Source of the DNA: Nocardioides sp. Soil805
Lineage (GTDB): Bacteria > Actinomycetota > Actinomycetes > Propionibacteriales > Nocardioidaceae
Assembly: GCF_001429625.1 (NCBI RefSeq)
Contig: NZ_LMSU01000006.1
Span: forward strand, 71,187 to 135,186
Direction: 5' to 3'
DNA length: 64,000 nt
The notes beneath the pieces are model-generated. The model was not told where the DNA came from, did not search any database, and saw nothing but the letters and a program-made list of their open reading frames with translations. Shown here piece after piece: positions 1 to 7,045 of the stretch; position 1 is the first letter of the stretch, and each line of letters opens with the position of its first letter. The position numbers and the translations under genes are program-made.

Positions 1-268
1 CCGCGGATCCTTGTCGGGGGCCGCCAGTTGCGAGACAAGGACCCAGAGGGGCGGCACATCGTCGACTGCGGCCCGGTTCGCGTGCGGTCTGCCGCCACTG
101 TGGACCGGTGATGGCGCGGCGTGGCTGGCGCTCGCGCAACTGGCGGCGTACGACGCCCGGCTACCGCGCATCCTTGTCGGGGGCCGCCAGTTACGGGGCA
201 AGGACCCAGAGGGGCGGCACATCGGCGACTGCGGCCCGGTTCGCGTGCGGTCTGCCGCCACCCTGGAC
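1..268. repeat. Near-identical direct repeat of about 105 bp, two copies, in a gene-free stretch
   Basis: Copy 1 (1-105) and copy 2 (164-268) align without gaps at an offset of 163 bp, with about seven mismatches. The offset is not a multiple of three, so the copies sit in different forward frames. A 13-bp segment of copy 1 (20-32) is the exact reverse complement of 135-147 in the spacer, so a large hairpin can form. A 15-bp unit (CGAGCCACCCGAGCC) is then repeated twice in tandem at 273-302. I recognise no gene in 1-321. The stretch could be a decayed mobile or repetitive element, or 3' sequence of the neighbouring gene. Confidence 0.75.
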
Positions 269-321
269 GCGCCGAGCCACCCGAGCCCGAGCCACCCGAG
301 CCGCGACGGGCGCGGGGAGGC

Positions 322-1032
322 TCAGTCGGGCAGGGCCGCGGTCAGCGCGATCTCGACCATCGCGGCGAAGGTCTGCTCCCGCTCCTGGGCGGTGGTCTCC
401 TCGCCGGTGACGATGTGGTCGGAGACGGTGCAGATCGCCAGCGCGGTACGGCGGTGGGCGGCGGCGAGCGTGTAGAGCGCGCTCGCCTCCATCTCGACCG
501 CGAGCACCCCGTGCTCGACCATCGGGGCCATCAGCTCGACGCGCGGCGAGTAGAAGGAGTCGCTGGAGAAGATGAGTCCCACGTGCGTGGTCGTGCCCGG
601 CATCGCGGCGGCGGCGTCGTACGCACGGCGGAGCAGGTGGAAGTCCGCGACCGGGGCGTAGTCGTAGCCGTGGAAGCGGTGGGTGTTCATCGAGGAGTCG
701 GTGCAGGCGCCGCTCGCGATGACGACGTCGCGGATCCCGACGTCCTCGGTGAGCGCGCCGCAGGAGCCGACGCGGACGATCGACTGCACGTCGTAGTCGC
801 GGAACAGCTCGTTGGCGTAGATCGCCAGCGACGGCTGCCCCATCCCCGATCCCTGGACCGAGACCCGGTGACCGCGCCAGGTCCCGGTGTAGCCGTACAT
901 GCCGCGCACCTCGGTGTAGCACTTCGCGCCGTCGAGGAAGGTGTCCGCGATCCAGCGTGCCCTGAGGGGGTCGCCCGGCATGAGGACGACGGGGGCGATG
1001 TCACCGGGCGCGGCGCCGATGTGGGTGCTCAT
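322..1032 (-). CDS. deoD: Purine nucleoside phosphorylase, DeoD type
   Basis: This is a cytosolic purine-salvage enzyme that splits purine (deoxy)nucleosides with phosphate into free base and (deoxy)ribose-1-phosphate. The 236-residue product has the usual length of hexameric DeoD enzymes. Visible signatures are His4 in STHIG, the PGDPLRA phosphate loop, RVGSCGA, the VEMEAS base/ribose loop and TVSDH with the catalytic aspartate. The start is supported by a TAGGGT hexamer seven bases upstream on the minus strand. The gene is divergent from nudC and is probably a single-gene transcript. The family assignment is firm; substrate preference cannot be read from the sequence. Confidence 0.95.
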   Translation of the reverse strand: MSTHIGAAPGDIAPVVLMPGDPLRARWIADTFLDGAKCYTEVRGMYGYTGTWRGHRVSVQGSGMGQPSLAIYANELFRDYDVQSIVRVGSCGALTEDVGIRDVVIASGACTDSSMNTHRFHGYDYAPVADFHLLRRAYDAAAAMPGTTTHVGLIFSSDSFYSPRVELMAPMVEHGVLAVEMEASALYTLAAAHRRTALAICTVSDHIVTGEETTAQEREQTFAAMVEIALTAALPD

Positions 1033-1039
1033 GGCGACG

Positions 1040-1045
1040 ACCCTA
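1040..1045 (-). promoter_or_regulatory. -10 hexamer for leaderless deoD
   Basis: TAGGGT on the minus strand lies 7 nt before the ATG at 1032, so transcription would begin at or next to the start codon. No Shine-Dalgarno sequence is present. Confidence 0.6.
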
Positions 1046-1087
1046 GCGACGACCGTGGCGGGCCCTCACCACCGACGGGCCGGCCAG

Positions 1088-1093
1088 TAGCGT
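1088..1093 (+). promoter_or_regulatory. -10 hexamer for leaderless nudC
   Basis: TAGCGT lies 6 nt before the GTG at 1100. It supports that GTG as the start, with a leaderless mRNA. Confidence 0.6.
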
Positions 1094-1099
1094 GGCGGC

Positions 1100-2029
1100 G
1101 TGAACGACGCCGAGCCCCAGCGCAGCCTGCCGCACCTCGCCCTGTCCGCCCACGCGCACAACCGCGTGGGCGAGCGGCGTACCGATGACGCCTGGCTCGA
1201 CGAGCGGTGGGCCGACCCCACCACGCGGGTCCTGGTCATCGCCGGCAACCGCCTGCGCCCGGTCGACGGCGACGCCGGCTGGGTGGCCCCGACCGAGGCG
1301 CCCGACGGCACCCGCGTGCTGCTCGGCGAGCGCGACGGGGTGACCCGGTTCGCGGTGCTGGCGGACCCTCGGGAGGTCCCGGGCGACCGCGAGGAGTGGG
1401 TGCCGCTGCGGGGGATGCTGCCGATGCTGGTCGCCGAGCCGGGCGTCGCGCCCTGGCTCTTCCACGCCGTCGGCCTCGCCGAGTGGCACTGGGTCACCCG
1501 GCACTGCCCACGCTGCGGCTCCTCGCTGGAGTCCCGCCATGCCGGGCACGAGCTCGAGTGCACCGGCTGCGGGCGGCGTCAGTTCCCGCGCACCGACCCC
1601 GCGGTCATCATGGCCATCACCCACGGGGCCCGCGGCTCGGCCGAGGAGCGCCTCCTGATGGGGCACCAGGCGGTGTGGCCCGAGGGCCGCTACTCGACGC
1701 TCGCCGGCTTCGTCGAGCCGGGGGAGACCTTCGAGGACGCCGTACGCCGCGAGGTGCTGGAGGAGGTGGGCGTCACGGTCGGCGACGTCGACTACTTCGG
1801 CAACCAGCCCTGGCCGCTGCCGGCCAGCCTGATGATCGGGTTCCGGGGGGTCGCGACCACCACCGACATCGACGTCGACGGCGCCGAGATCACCGAGGCC
1901 CGCTGGTTCACCCGCGACGAGCTGAGGGAGGGGTGCGAGTCGGGCGAGGTCCTCATCCCCGCCGGCGTCTCCATCTCGTCGTCGCTGGTCATGGACTGGT
2001 ACGGCGGGCCGCTGCCCGGCGGCTGGTGA
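1100..2029 (+). CDS. nudC: NAD(+)/NADH diphosphatase (RNA-decapping Nudix), NudC family
   Basis: NudC enzymes hydrolyse NADH/NAD+ to NMN(H) and AMP and can remove NAD caps from RNA. The 309-residue product has the full NudC layout: an N-terminal domain, a four-cysteine zinc ribbon (CPRCG then CTGCG, near residues 136-156), a complete Nudix box (GX5EX7REUXEEXGU, starting at GFVEPGE) and, just after it, a NQPWPLPAS segment matching the SQPWPFPxS signature that separates NudC from other Nudix proteins. The GTG start fits the hexamer at 1088. In mycobacteria nudC lies beside mrx1 and uvrD2, as it nearly does here. Confidence 0.93.
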   Translation: MNDAEPQRSLPHLALSAHAHNRVGERRTDDAWLDERWADPTTRVLVIAGNRLRPVDGDAGWVAPTEAPDGTRVLLGERDGVTRFAVLADPREVPGDREEWVPLRGMLPMLVAEPGVAPWLFHAVGLAEWHWVTRHCPRCGSSLESRHAGHELECTGCGRRQFPRTDPAVIMAITHGARGSAEERLLMGHQAVWPEGRYSTLAGFVEPGETFEDAVRREVLEEVGVTVGDVDYFGNQPWPLPASLMIGFRGVATTTDIDVDGAEITEARWFTRDELREGCESGEVLIPAGVSISSSLVMDWYGGPLPGGW

Positions 2030-2033
2030 CCCG

Positions 2034-2039
2034 TAGGTT
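2034..2039 (+). promoter_or_regulatory. -10 hexamer for a leaderless MDMPI-type gene
   Basis: TAGGTT lies 6 nt before the ATG at 2046, just after the nudC stop codon. It gives the downstream gene its own leaderless transcript. Confidence 0.6.
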
Positions 2040-2045
2040 GACGCC

Positions 2046-2666
2046 ATGAACGACATCTGGACCTTGGTGGCCGCCGAGCGCGGCGCGCTGGCCGCCGACC
2101 TGGCCGGGCTCTCCGAGGAGCAGTGGGAGACCCCGTCGTTGTGCGAGGGGTGGAGCGTGCGCGACACCGTGGCCCACATGACGAACACGGCCCACACCGG
2201 GCCGGGCGGCTTCCTCGTCGGGCTCGCGCGCGCACGCTTCGACTTCGACCGGTTCCTCGACGCCGGGATCGCCCGTCGACGCGGGGCATCCGGTGCGGAG
2301 GCCCTCGCCGAGTTCCGCGACGTGCAGCACTCCAGGACCGCGCCACCGGGCCCGCGGGCGTCGTGGTTGGGCGAGACCGTCGTGCACGCCGAGGACGTGC
2401 GCCGACCACTCGGCATCGAGCACGACTACGCGCCGGAGGCCGTGCGCCGGTGCCTCGACTTCTTCAAGTCCTCCAACACGCTGATCGGCACCGAGCGGCG
2501 CATCGACGGGGTGGCGCTGCGCGCCACCGACCAGGAGTGGGCACACGGCAGCGGCCCGGGCGTCGAGGGGCGGGCCATCGACCTGCTCCTGGCCGCCACG
2601 GGCCGGGCGGTGGGGTGCGACCGCCTCACCGGCGACGGCGTCTCCACCCTGCGCTCGCGCTGCTGA
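2046..2666 (+). CDS. Maleylpyruvate isomerase family, mycothiol-dependent-type protein
   Basis: This 206-residue protein belongs to the DinB-like four-helix family typified by mycothiol-dependent maleylpyruvate isomerase. The signatures are LCEGWSVRDTVAHM (about residues 37-50, with the first metal-binding histidine) and GETVVHAEDVRRPLG (about 115-130), which supplies the other acidic and histidine ligands. Family members bind a divalent metal and use mycothiol as cofactor or substrate. The real substrate here is unknown and need not be maleylpyruvate. The gene is convergent, with only 3 bp between stop codons, to the mycoredoxin gene, another mycothiol-linked function. Confidence 0.82.
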   Translation: MNDIWTLVAAERGALAADLAGLSEEQWETPSLCEGWSVRDTVAHMTNTAHTGPGGFLVGLARARFDFDRFLDAGIARRRGASGAEALAEFRDVQHSRTAPPGPRASWLGETVVHAEDVRRPLGIEHDYAPEAVRRCLDFFKSSNTLIGTERRIDGVALRATDQEWAHGSGPGVEGRAIDLLLAATGRAVGCDRLTGDGVSTLRSRC

Positions 2667-2669
2667 CGC

Positions 2670-2912
2670 TCACGCCAGGGCGGCGAGCTTCTCCTTGACC
2701 TGCGCCAGGCTCGGGTTGGTGTGGGCGGACCCGTCGGCGTAGACCAGCGTCGGGACGGTCTGGTTGCCGTTGTTCGCCTGCTCGACGATCAGCGCCGCCT
2801 CGGGCTGCTGCTCGATGTCGACCACCTCGTAGCTGATGCCCTCCCGGTCGAGCTGGCTGCGGAGGCGGTGGCAGTAGCCGCACCACGGGGTGCTGTACAT
2901 CGTGAAGGTCAT
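2670..2912 (-). CDS. mrx1: Mycoredoxin (glutaredoxin-like, CGYC active site)
   Basis: This 80-residue thioredoxin-fold protein reduces mycothiol mixed disulfides on proteins in the cytosol. The active site CGYC (residues 11-14) follows STPW, and a cis-proline loop (QTVPTL) and the DGS..TNPS segment match actinobacterial Mrx1. It is divergent from uvrD2, as in mycobacteria, and convergent with a mycothiol-dependent-type enzyme. The intergenic stretch to uvrD2 is short and must hold both promoters. Confidence 0.9.
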   Translation of the reverse strand: MTFTMYSTPWCGYCHRLRSQLDREGISYEVVDIEQQPEAALIVEQANNGNQTVPTLVYADGSAHTNPSLAQVKEKLAALA

Positions 2913-2989
2913 GGGTGTCGGTCCTGACGTCTAGGGTTTCCGTGTTCGCCTCAGTCCAACCACCGACCCGCAGGAGTTGTTCCACGCCC

Positions 2990-5038
2990 ATGCCCGCCCC
3001 CACCGACCTGCTGGACGCGCTCGACCCCGAGCAGCGCCGGGTCGCCGAGGCGTTGCGCGGTCCCGTGCGGGTGCTCGCCGGCGCGGGGACGGGCAAGACC
3101 CGGGCGATCACCCACCGCATCGCGTACGGCGTGGCGACGGGCCTCTACGTCCCCACCGAGGTCCTGGCGGTCACCTTCACCACCCGGGCGGCCGGTGAGA
3201 TGCGGGGCCGGCTGCGGGGCCTCGGTGCCGGCGGGGTCCAGGCCCGCACCTTCCACTCCGCGGCCCTGCGCCAGCTGCGCTACTTCTGGCCGCGGGTCCA
3301 CGGCCACGACCTGCCCAACCTCATCGAGTCCAAGATCGGCCTCCTGGCCCAAGCCGCCCGCCGCCAGCGGATCAACGCCGACCAGGCGCTGCTGCGCGAC
3401 CTCGCCAGCGAGGTCGAGTGGGCCAAGGTCAGCAACGTCTCGCCCGACGACTACCCGCGGATCGCGCCGTCGCGGGGTCGCTCGGTCTCCAGCCTCGACC
3501 CCGAGACCGTGGGCCGGGTCTTCGAGGGCTACGAGGAGGTCAAGCGCGGCCAGGGCCGGATGGACATGGAGGACGTGCTGCTCTTCGCGGCCGGGCTCCT
3601 GGCCGAGGAGGAGGCCGTCGCCGCCCAGGTGCGCCGTCAGTACAAGTGGCTCGTCGTCGACGAGTTCCAGGACGTCTCGCCCCTCCAGTCGGCGTTGCTC
3701 GACCTGTGGCTCGGGGGCCGCGACGAGCTCTGCGTGGTGGGCGACCCGGCGCAGACCATCTACTCCTTCGCCGGCGCCAACGCGGCCTACCTGCGCGACT
3801 TCACGACCAAGTTCCCCGAGGCCACCTCGGTGGAGCTGGTGCGCAACTACCGCTCCACCCCGGAGGTCGTCTCGGCCGCCAACCGGCTGCTCGCCGGCAC
3901 GCCGAGCAAGGGCGTCGACCTGGTGGCCCAGCGGCCGTCCGGCCCGCCCGTGCGCTACGCCGCCCACCCCGACGAGGTGGCCGAGGCCGCCGCGGCCGCC
4001 GACCGCATCGCGGCCCTGCGCGCCGCCGGCACGCCCGCCGGCGAGATGGCGGTGCTGTTCCGCATCAACGCCCAGTCGGAGACCTTCGAGGACGCGTTGA
4101 CCTCCCGGGGAGTCCCGTACGTCGTCCGGGGCGCCGCGCGGTTCTTCGACCGCGCCGAGGTCCGCCAGGCCGTCACCCTGCTGCGCGGCACCGCGCGCGG
4201 GGGACAGGACGACGGCACCGTCCCCGACCTCGTCCGGGCGACCCTGTCCGGGATGGGCTGGTCGACCGAGGCCCCCGGGACCCGCGGCGAGACCCGCAAC
4301 CGGTGGGAGTCCCTGCAGGCGCTGGTGGACCGCTCGACCGAGTTCGTCGCCGAGGCGCCGCAGGCCACCCTCGGTGACTTCGTCGACGACCTCGACCGCC
4401 GCGCCGCCGAGCAGCACGCCCCGCTCGCCGACGGCGTCACCCTCGCCACGCTGCACGCCGCCAAGGGCCTGGAGTGGGACGCGGTCTTCCTGTGCGGCCT
4501 CCAGGACGGCACCCTGCCCATCACGTACGCCGACTCCCCGGCCGCCGTCGAGGAGGAGCGCCGGTTGCTCTACGTCGGCATGACCCGTGCCCGACGGGAG
4601 CTGTCGATCTCGTGGGCGCTGGCGCGCAACCCCGGGGGCCGCGCCAGTCGCAAGCCGTCGCGCTTCCTCGAGGAGGTCGCCGAGGTCGAGCGCGCCGCCG
4701 CGGCCCGCACGCCCGCCAAGCGCAACCGCAAGGCGATGCACTGCCGGGAGTGCGGGGCGGCGCTGAGCACTCCGGCCGAGAAGAAGCTCGGCCGCTGCGT
4801 CGACTGCCCGGCCTCCTACGACGAGGCCCTCTTCGAGCGCCTGCGCGAGTGGCGCCTCGAGCGGGCGGCCGACGACAAGGTGCCGGCGTTCGTCGTCTTC
4901 ACCGATGCCACCTTGCAGCTGATCGCCGAGCACCGCCCGGCCGACGAGGGGGCGCTGCGGCGCATCAGCGGGGTGGGTCCGTCCAAGCTCACGAAGTACG
5001 GCGACGACGTGCTCGCACTCCTCTCGAAGGAAATCTGA
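2990..5038 (+). CDS. uvrD2: ATP-dependent DNA helicase UvrD2 (SF1, with HRDC domain)
   Basis: This is a superfamily 1A DNA helicase acting in repair and replication. The 682-residue product shows LAGAGTGKT (Walker A, about residue 30), VVDEFQDV (Walker B), VVGDPAQTIYSF (motif III), VRNYRS (motif IV) and LATLHAAKGLEWD (motif V). After the motor there is a CxxC..CxxC cysteine cluster and a C-terminal HRDC domain ending in SGVGPSKLTKYGDDVL. This order is characteristic of actinobacterial UvrD2. ATG 2990 is preferred over upstream in-frame starts because the N-terminus aligns there and AGGAG lies upstream. A TAGGGT hexamer at 2932-2937 could be its -10 element. Confidence 0.93.
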   Translation: MPAPTDLLDALDPEQRRVAEALRGPVRVLAGAGTGKTRAITHRIAYGVATGLYVPTEVLAVTFTTRAAGEMRGRLRGLGAGGVQARTFHSAALRQLRYFWPRVHGHDLPNLIESKIGLLAQAARRQRINADQALLRDLASEVEWAKVSNVSPDDYPRIAPSRGRSVSSLDPETVGRVFEGYEEVKRGQGRMDMEDVLLFAAGLLAEEEAVAAQVRRQYKWLVVDEFQDVSPLQSALLDLWLGGRDELCVVGDPAQTIYSFAGANAAYLRDFTTKFPEATSVELVRNYRSTPEVVSAANRLLAGTPSKGVDLVAQRPSGPPVRYAAHPDEVAEAAAAADRIAALRAAGTPAGEMAVLFRINAQSETFEDALTSRGVPYVVRGAARFFDRAEVRQAVTLLRGTARGGQDDGTVPDLVRATLSGMGWSTEAPGTRGETRNRWESLQALVDRSTEFVAEAPQATLGDFVDDLDRRAAEQHAPLADGVTLATLHAAKGLEWDAVFLCGLQDGTLPITYADSPAAVEEERRLLYVGMTRARRELSISWALARNPGGRASRKPSRFLEEVAEVERAAAARTPAKRNRKAMHCRECGAALSTPAEKKLGRCVDCPASYDEALFERLREWRLERAADDKVPAFVVFTDATLQLIAEHRPADEGALRRISGVGPSKLTKYGDDVLALLSKEI

Positions 5039-5048
5039 GGAAATACTC

Positions 5049-5088
5049 ATTAAATCGTTTGCCCATTACTCGGGGCAGGCATTAGTTT
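5049..5088 (+). promoter_or_regulatory. whiB7 promoter with AT-rich WhiB7 box
   Basis: The AT-rich run ATTAAAT (5049-5055), a 3-bp gap (CGT), a -35-like TTGCCC (5059-5064), an 18-bp spacer and a -10 TAGTTT (5083-5088) are all visible. Published WhiB7-SigA promoters have an AT-rich box three bases upstream of -35, recognised by the AT-hook. This arrangement therefore suggests autoregulation. Transcription should begin near 5095, giving a leader of about 470 nt. Confidence 0.72.
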
Positions 5089-5162
5089 CTTCCCAACAGC
5101 CCACGCGCACCCGGCCACTGGCACTGGTCAGCGCCCGACGCCCCGAAGGAGGTGGCACCACG

Positions 5163-5405
5163 ATGGAGATCTACACCGACACGATGACGGCCTCGACGCC
5201 GTCCTTCGGCATGCCCGTCGTCGCCGCCTCCCCGCGCGTTGCCGCTTCCTGCGCGCAGCAGCTCGAGACCGTGACCGCGTGGGCCCACGTGGCCGGCATC
5301 GCCGTCATGGACGCCGTCGACGCCGTGCGCGGCATCGAGCTCGACGCCATCCGCGTCAAGGGAGCCTTCCCGGGTCCGACCGCCTGGAGACCATCGATCG
5401 TCTGA
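5163..5405 (+). CDS. Upstream ORF in the whiB7 leader
   Basis: This 80-codon reading frame starts with ATG behind AAGGAGGTG (5146-5154), a near-perfect ribosome-binding site, and ends 26 nt before the terminator hairpin at 5431. The peptide resembles no enzyme I know. Its role is most likely regulatory: ribosome stalling on it under antibiotics would change folding of the downstream leader RNA. Its final codons contain GCCTGGAG (5382-5389), the proposed antiterminator arm, so a translating ribosome would cover that arm. Mycobacterial whiB7 and streptomycete wblC leaders also carry upstream ORFs, but I cannot show sequence conservation here. Confidence 0.7.
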   Translation: MEIYTDTMTASTPSFGMPVVAASPRVAASCAQQLETVTAWAHVAGIAVMDAVDAVRGIELDAIRVKGAFPGPTAWRPSIV

Positions 5406-5434
5406 CACCAGACACCCATCGAGCGCCTCCAGGC
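5382..5434 (+). promoter_or_regulatory. Candidate antiterminator helix of the whiB7 attenuator
   Basis: GCCTGGAG (5382-5389, inside the end of the upstream ORF) is exactly complementary to CTCCAGGC (5427-5434). The second arm overlaps the 5' arm of the terminator stem (5431-5440), so the two helices exclude each other. This is the geometry expected for translation-controlled attenuation. Confidence 0.6.
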
Positions 5435-5465
5435 CGCGGAACCCATACCGGGATCCGCGGCCTTT
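5431..5465 (+). terminator. Attenuator (intrinsic terminator) upstream of whiB7
   Basis: A perfect 10-bp stem pairs AGGCCGCGGA (5431-5440) with TCCGCGGCCT (5454-5463), with a short T run at 5463-5465. It stands between the upstream ORF and whiB7, where constitutive termination would keep whiB7 off. Confidence 0.65.
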
Positions 5466-5493
5466 GTCGTTCCTCCGTCACCGGAGGAACGAC
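5466..5493 (+). terminator. Second perfect hairpin in the whiB7 leader
   Basis: GTCGTTCCTCCG (5466-5477) pairs over 12 bp with 5482-5493 around a TCAC loop. It directly abuts the attenuator stem. There is no T tract behind it, so it may be a second terminator, a pause site or a 3' end stabiliser. Confidence 0.6.
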
Positions 5494-5563
5494 TGGGCCG
5501 GATCCCGCAGACACACGAATTTTCTGCACCAGCGATCAGGTCCACGAGAAGGAGGTGACACAC

Positions 5564-5896
5564 ATGACCATCAGTGTTCTCGACCGCAACCGAGCTGCCG
5601 ACGCCGCCCACGACCTGGGTGACCTGCACGACGCAGCTGCCCAGGTGGACGACGAGCTGCTGCCCTGCCGCACCAACAACGCAGAGCTGTGGTTCGCCGA
5701 GACCCCCGCGGATGTCGAGCACGCCAAGAGCCTGTGCCAGGGATGCCCGGTCCAGGCGATGTGCCTCGACGGCGCTCTCGAACGGCGCGAGCCGTGGGGC
5801 GTCTGGGGCGGCGAGCTCTTCCTCCAGGGCGTGGTGATCCCGCGCAAGCGCCCCCGCGGCCGACCCCGCAAGAACCAGAACGAGGTCGCCGCCTGA
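5564..5896 (+). CDS. whiB7: WhiB7-type transcriptional regulator (WhiB-like, AT-hook)
   Basis: This 110-residue iron-sulfur regulator binds the SigA subunit and activates intrinsic antibiotic-resistance genes. The four cluster cysteines are C35, C58, C61 and C67 (the last three as CQGC..C). EPWGVWGGE is the WhiB7 form of the G(V/I)WGG turn, and the C-terminal RGRPRK is the AT-hook that marks WhiB7 among WhiB proteins. The ribosome-binding site AAGGAGGTGA (5549-5558) is ideal. Position next to uvrD2 and the leader structure both match mycobacterial whiB7. Confidence 0.95.
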   Translation: MTISVLDRNRAADAAHDLGDLHDAAAQVDDELLPCRTNNAELWFAETPADVEHAKSLCQGCPVQAMCLDGALERREPWGVWGGELFLQGVVIPRKRPRGRPRKNQNEVAA

Positions 5897-5964
5897 CGGC
5901 GGTCCTCACACCTTCTCAGGCAGGACCTTCGGACCACATGACACTTCACACGGACGGATACGAC

Positions 5965-6129
5965 ATGAGCACCATGCAGCAGGACCTCGCGCGCGCACAC
6001 ATGACCGCGCGCCTGGGAGAGGCGCAGCAGAACCGACGCGGTCACCAGCTGGCCCTGGCCCGTCGGATGAGCCGCAAGGCCGAGCAGGCCGCGCAGCAGG
6101 CGCGTCTCGCCCTCGCCCGAGCGATCTAG
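5965..6129 (+). CDS. Small basic helical protein, unknown function
   Basis: This 54-residue protein begins MSTMQQDLARAHM and is rich in Gln, Arg and Ala, with a predicted long amphipathic helix (LALARRMSRKAEQAAQQA). An in-frame ATG at 5938 would add nine residues. I prefer 5965 because GGACGGA lies upstream of it. Short proteins of this kind are common downstream of actinobacterial regulators, but I know of no assigned function. It lies 68 bp after whiB7, with no obvious terminator between, so it may be cotranscribed. It is followed at once by a strong terminator. Confidence 0.6.
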   Translation: MSTMQQDLARAHMTARLGEAQQNRRGHQLALARRMSRKAEQAAQQARLALARAI

Positions 6130-6162
6130 GACCAGCCTCGCCCTGATCGCGGGTGATGCAGA

Positions 6163-6202
6163 CGACAGCCGGCACGATCCACACGGATCGTGCCGGCTGT
6201 CG
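6163..6202 (+). terminator. Strong hairpin terminator after the whiB7 unit
   Basis: A perfect 18-bp stem runs from 6163 to 6202 around an ACAC loop (6181-6184). The T tract behind it is poor (ATTTC), as is common in high-GC actinobacteria. Confidence 0.75.
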
Positions 6203-6216
6203 GCATTTCGGGCGGG

Positions 6217-6222
6217 TAGCCT
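6217..6222 (+). promoter_or_regulatory. -10 hexamer for a leaderless small zinc-ribbon gene
   Basis: TAGCCT lies 7 nt before the GTG at 6230, and no Shine-Dalgarno sequence is present. It is the main support for that start codon. Confidence 0.55.
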
Positions 6223-6229
6223 CGAACCC

Positions 6230-6400
6230 GTGACCGAGCAGCCGACGACGTGCGACTTCTGCGGGCGCCAGGGGAGCGGCGCCGAGACCCTCACCTGGAC
6301 GACATCGATCGAGAACGGTCGCCGGCGCAGCTACTGCGAGGAGTGCTCGCGCTCCCACCTGCGCTCCATCGAGGGCAAGCTCGACAGCGAGTGGTGGTAG
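6230..6400 (+). CDS. Small four-cysteine (zinc-ribbon-like) protein
   Basis: This 56-codon frame opens with GTG (MTEQPTTCDFCGRQG) and carries CDFC at residues 8-11 and CEEC at about 36-39, the spacing of a single zinc knuckle or ribbon. The sequence between is polar, and the C-terminus ends DSEWW. It lies after the whiB7-unit terminator, with its own leaderless-type promoter, and is convergent with the cyclodehydratase-like gene (stop codons one base apart). Third-position GC is high, as in real genes of this genome. I do not recognise a named family; binding of metal and nucleic acid or protein is only a guess. Confidence 0.65.
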   Translation: MTEQPTTCDFCGRQGSGAETLTWTTSIENGRRRSYCEECSRSHLRSIEGKLDSEWW

Positions 6401-6401
6401 C

Positions 6402-6935
6402 TCACACCGCCTCGCCCCACGAGCACCCGCAGTGCGGGTGGCGCGGCCAGTCCCGCTGCTCGGGGGAGAGGTCGGCGCCGACGGTGACGGTGGCCGACCA
6501 CGTCGCCGGGGTCCCCCCGTCCAGCCAGGTGGAGACGTCGCGGGCGGCCCATCCCAGGGCCACTGCCAGCAGTCCCGCATCGACGCCTGGTCCCGCGGTG
6601 AGCGGTGGTGCGGCGACCTGCCCCGGTTGGCGCGGGGTGTCGGACCAGGCCCGGACGCAGCGCAGGCAGGCAGTCAGCCCCGGTACGACGAAGGGTCCGA
6701 CCCGTACGGCGTCCGGCACGGCCACCACGGTGAGGTGAGGTCGTGACTCCACGACCCACGGGTCAGCGGGGGCGCAGTCGCCGGGGAGGTCGGTGACGAG
6801 CAGCACGACCTCGGCGCGCGGCGAGACCAGCAGGCCGGCCGCGGCGGCCAGCGGCGCGACGTACGGCTGCCAGGGACCGATCGTCTCGAGCCGCACGGGA
6901 ACCGGAGGGGACAGTCGCATGGGGCCACGATGCAA
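6402..6935 (-). CDS. Cyclodehydratase-like (TOMM leader-binding, ThiF-related) protein, short form
   Basis: This 177-residue protein contains the C-terminal features of the actinobacterial 'TOMM precursor leader peptide-binding' family: PFVVPGLTACLRC, followed much later by PHCGCSW, so four cysteines can bind zinc. It has no ATP-binding loop, so it should not be an active E1 enzyme. Homologues next to uvrD2/whiB7, such as the one I recall as Rv3196, are near 300 residues. Here the first 100 or so appear absent, and the upstream sequence is the promoter region. No precursor peptide or YcaO gene is nearby. It may be a degenerate or repurposed scaffold. Confidence 0.6.
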   Translation of the reverse strand: MHRGPMRLSPPVPVRLETIGPWQPYVAPLAAAAGLLVSPRAEVVLLVTDLPGDCAPADPWVVESRPHLTVVAVPDAVRVGPFVVPGLTACLRCVRAWSDTPRQPGQVAAPPLTAGPGVDAGLLAVALGWAARDVSTWLDGGTPATWSATVTVGADLSPEQRDWPRHPHCGCSWGEAV

Positions 6936-7045
6936 CGCGGCGGCCGATCACGCACCCGCTCGTCCACAGGCCCGGGTACGACGACGGCGCCACCTCGAGG
7001 GGGCGCCGTCGTCGTGCGGCTACGGGGCTCGACGGGCGGGCGTCG

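Noticed and set aside
2915..2989. Longer N-terminus for UvrD2
   Set aside because: The added 25 residues do not resemble the helicase N-terminus, overlap the likely promoter, and ATG 2990 has AGGAG upstream.
6402..6935. A thiazole/oxazole peptide (TOMM) biosynthesis cluster
   Set aside because: Only a truncated leader-binding-like protein is present. No YcaO, dehydrogenase, precursor peptide or exporter lies nearby, and homologues sit at this locus in genomes without such clusters.
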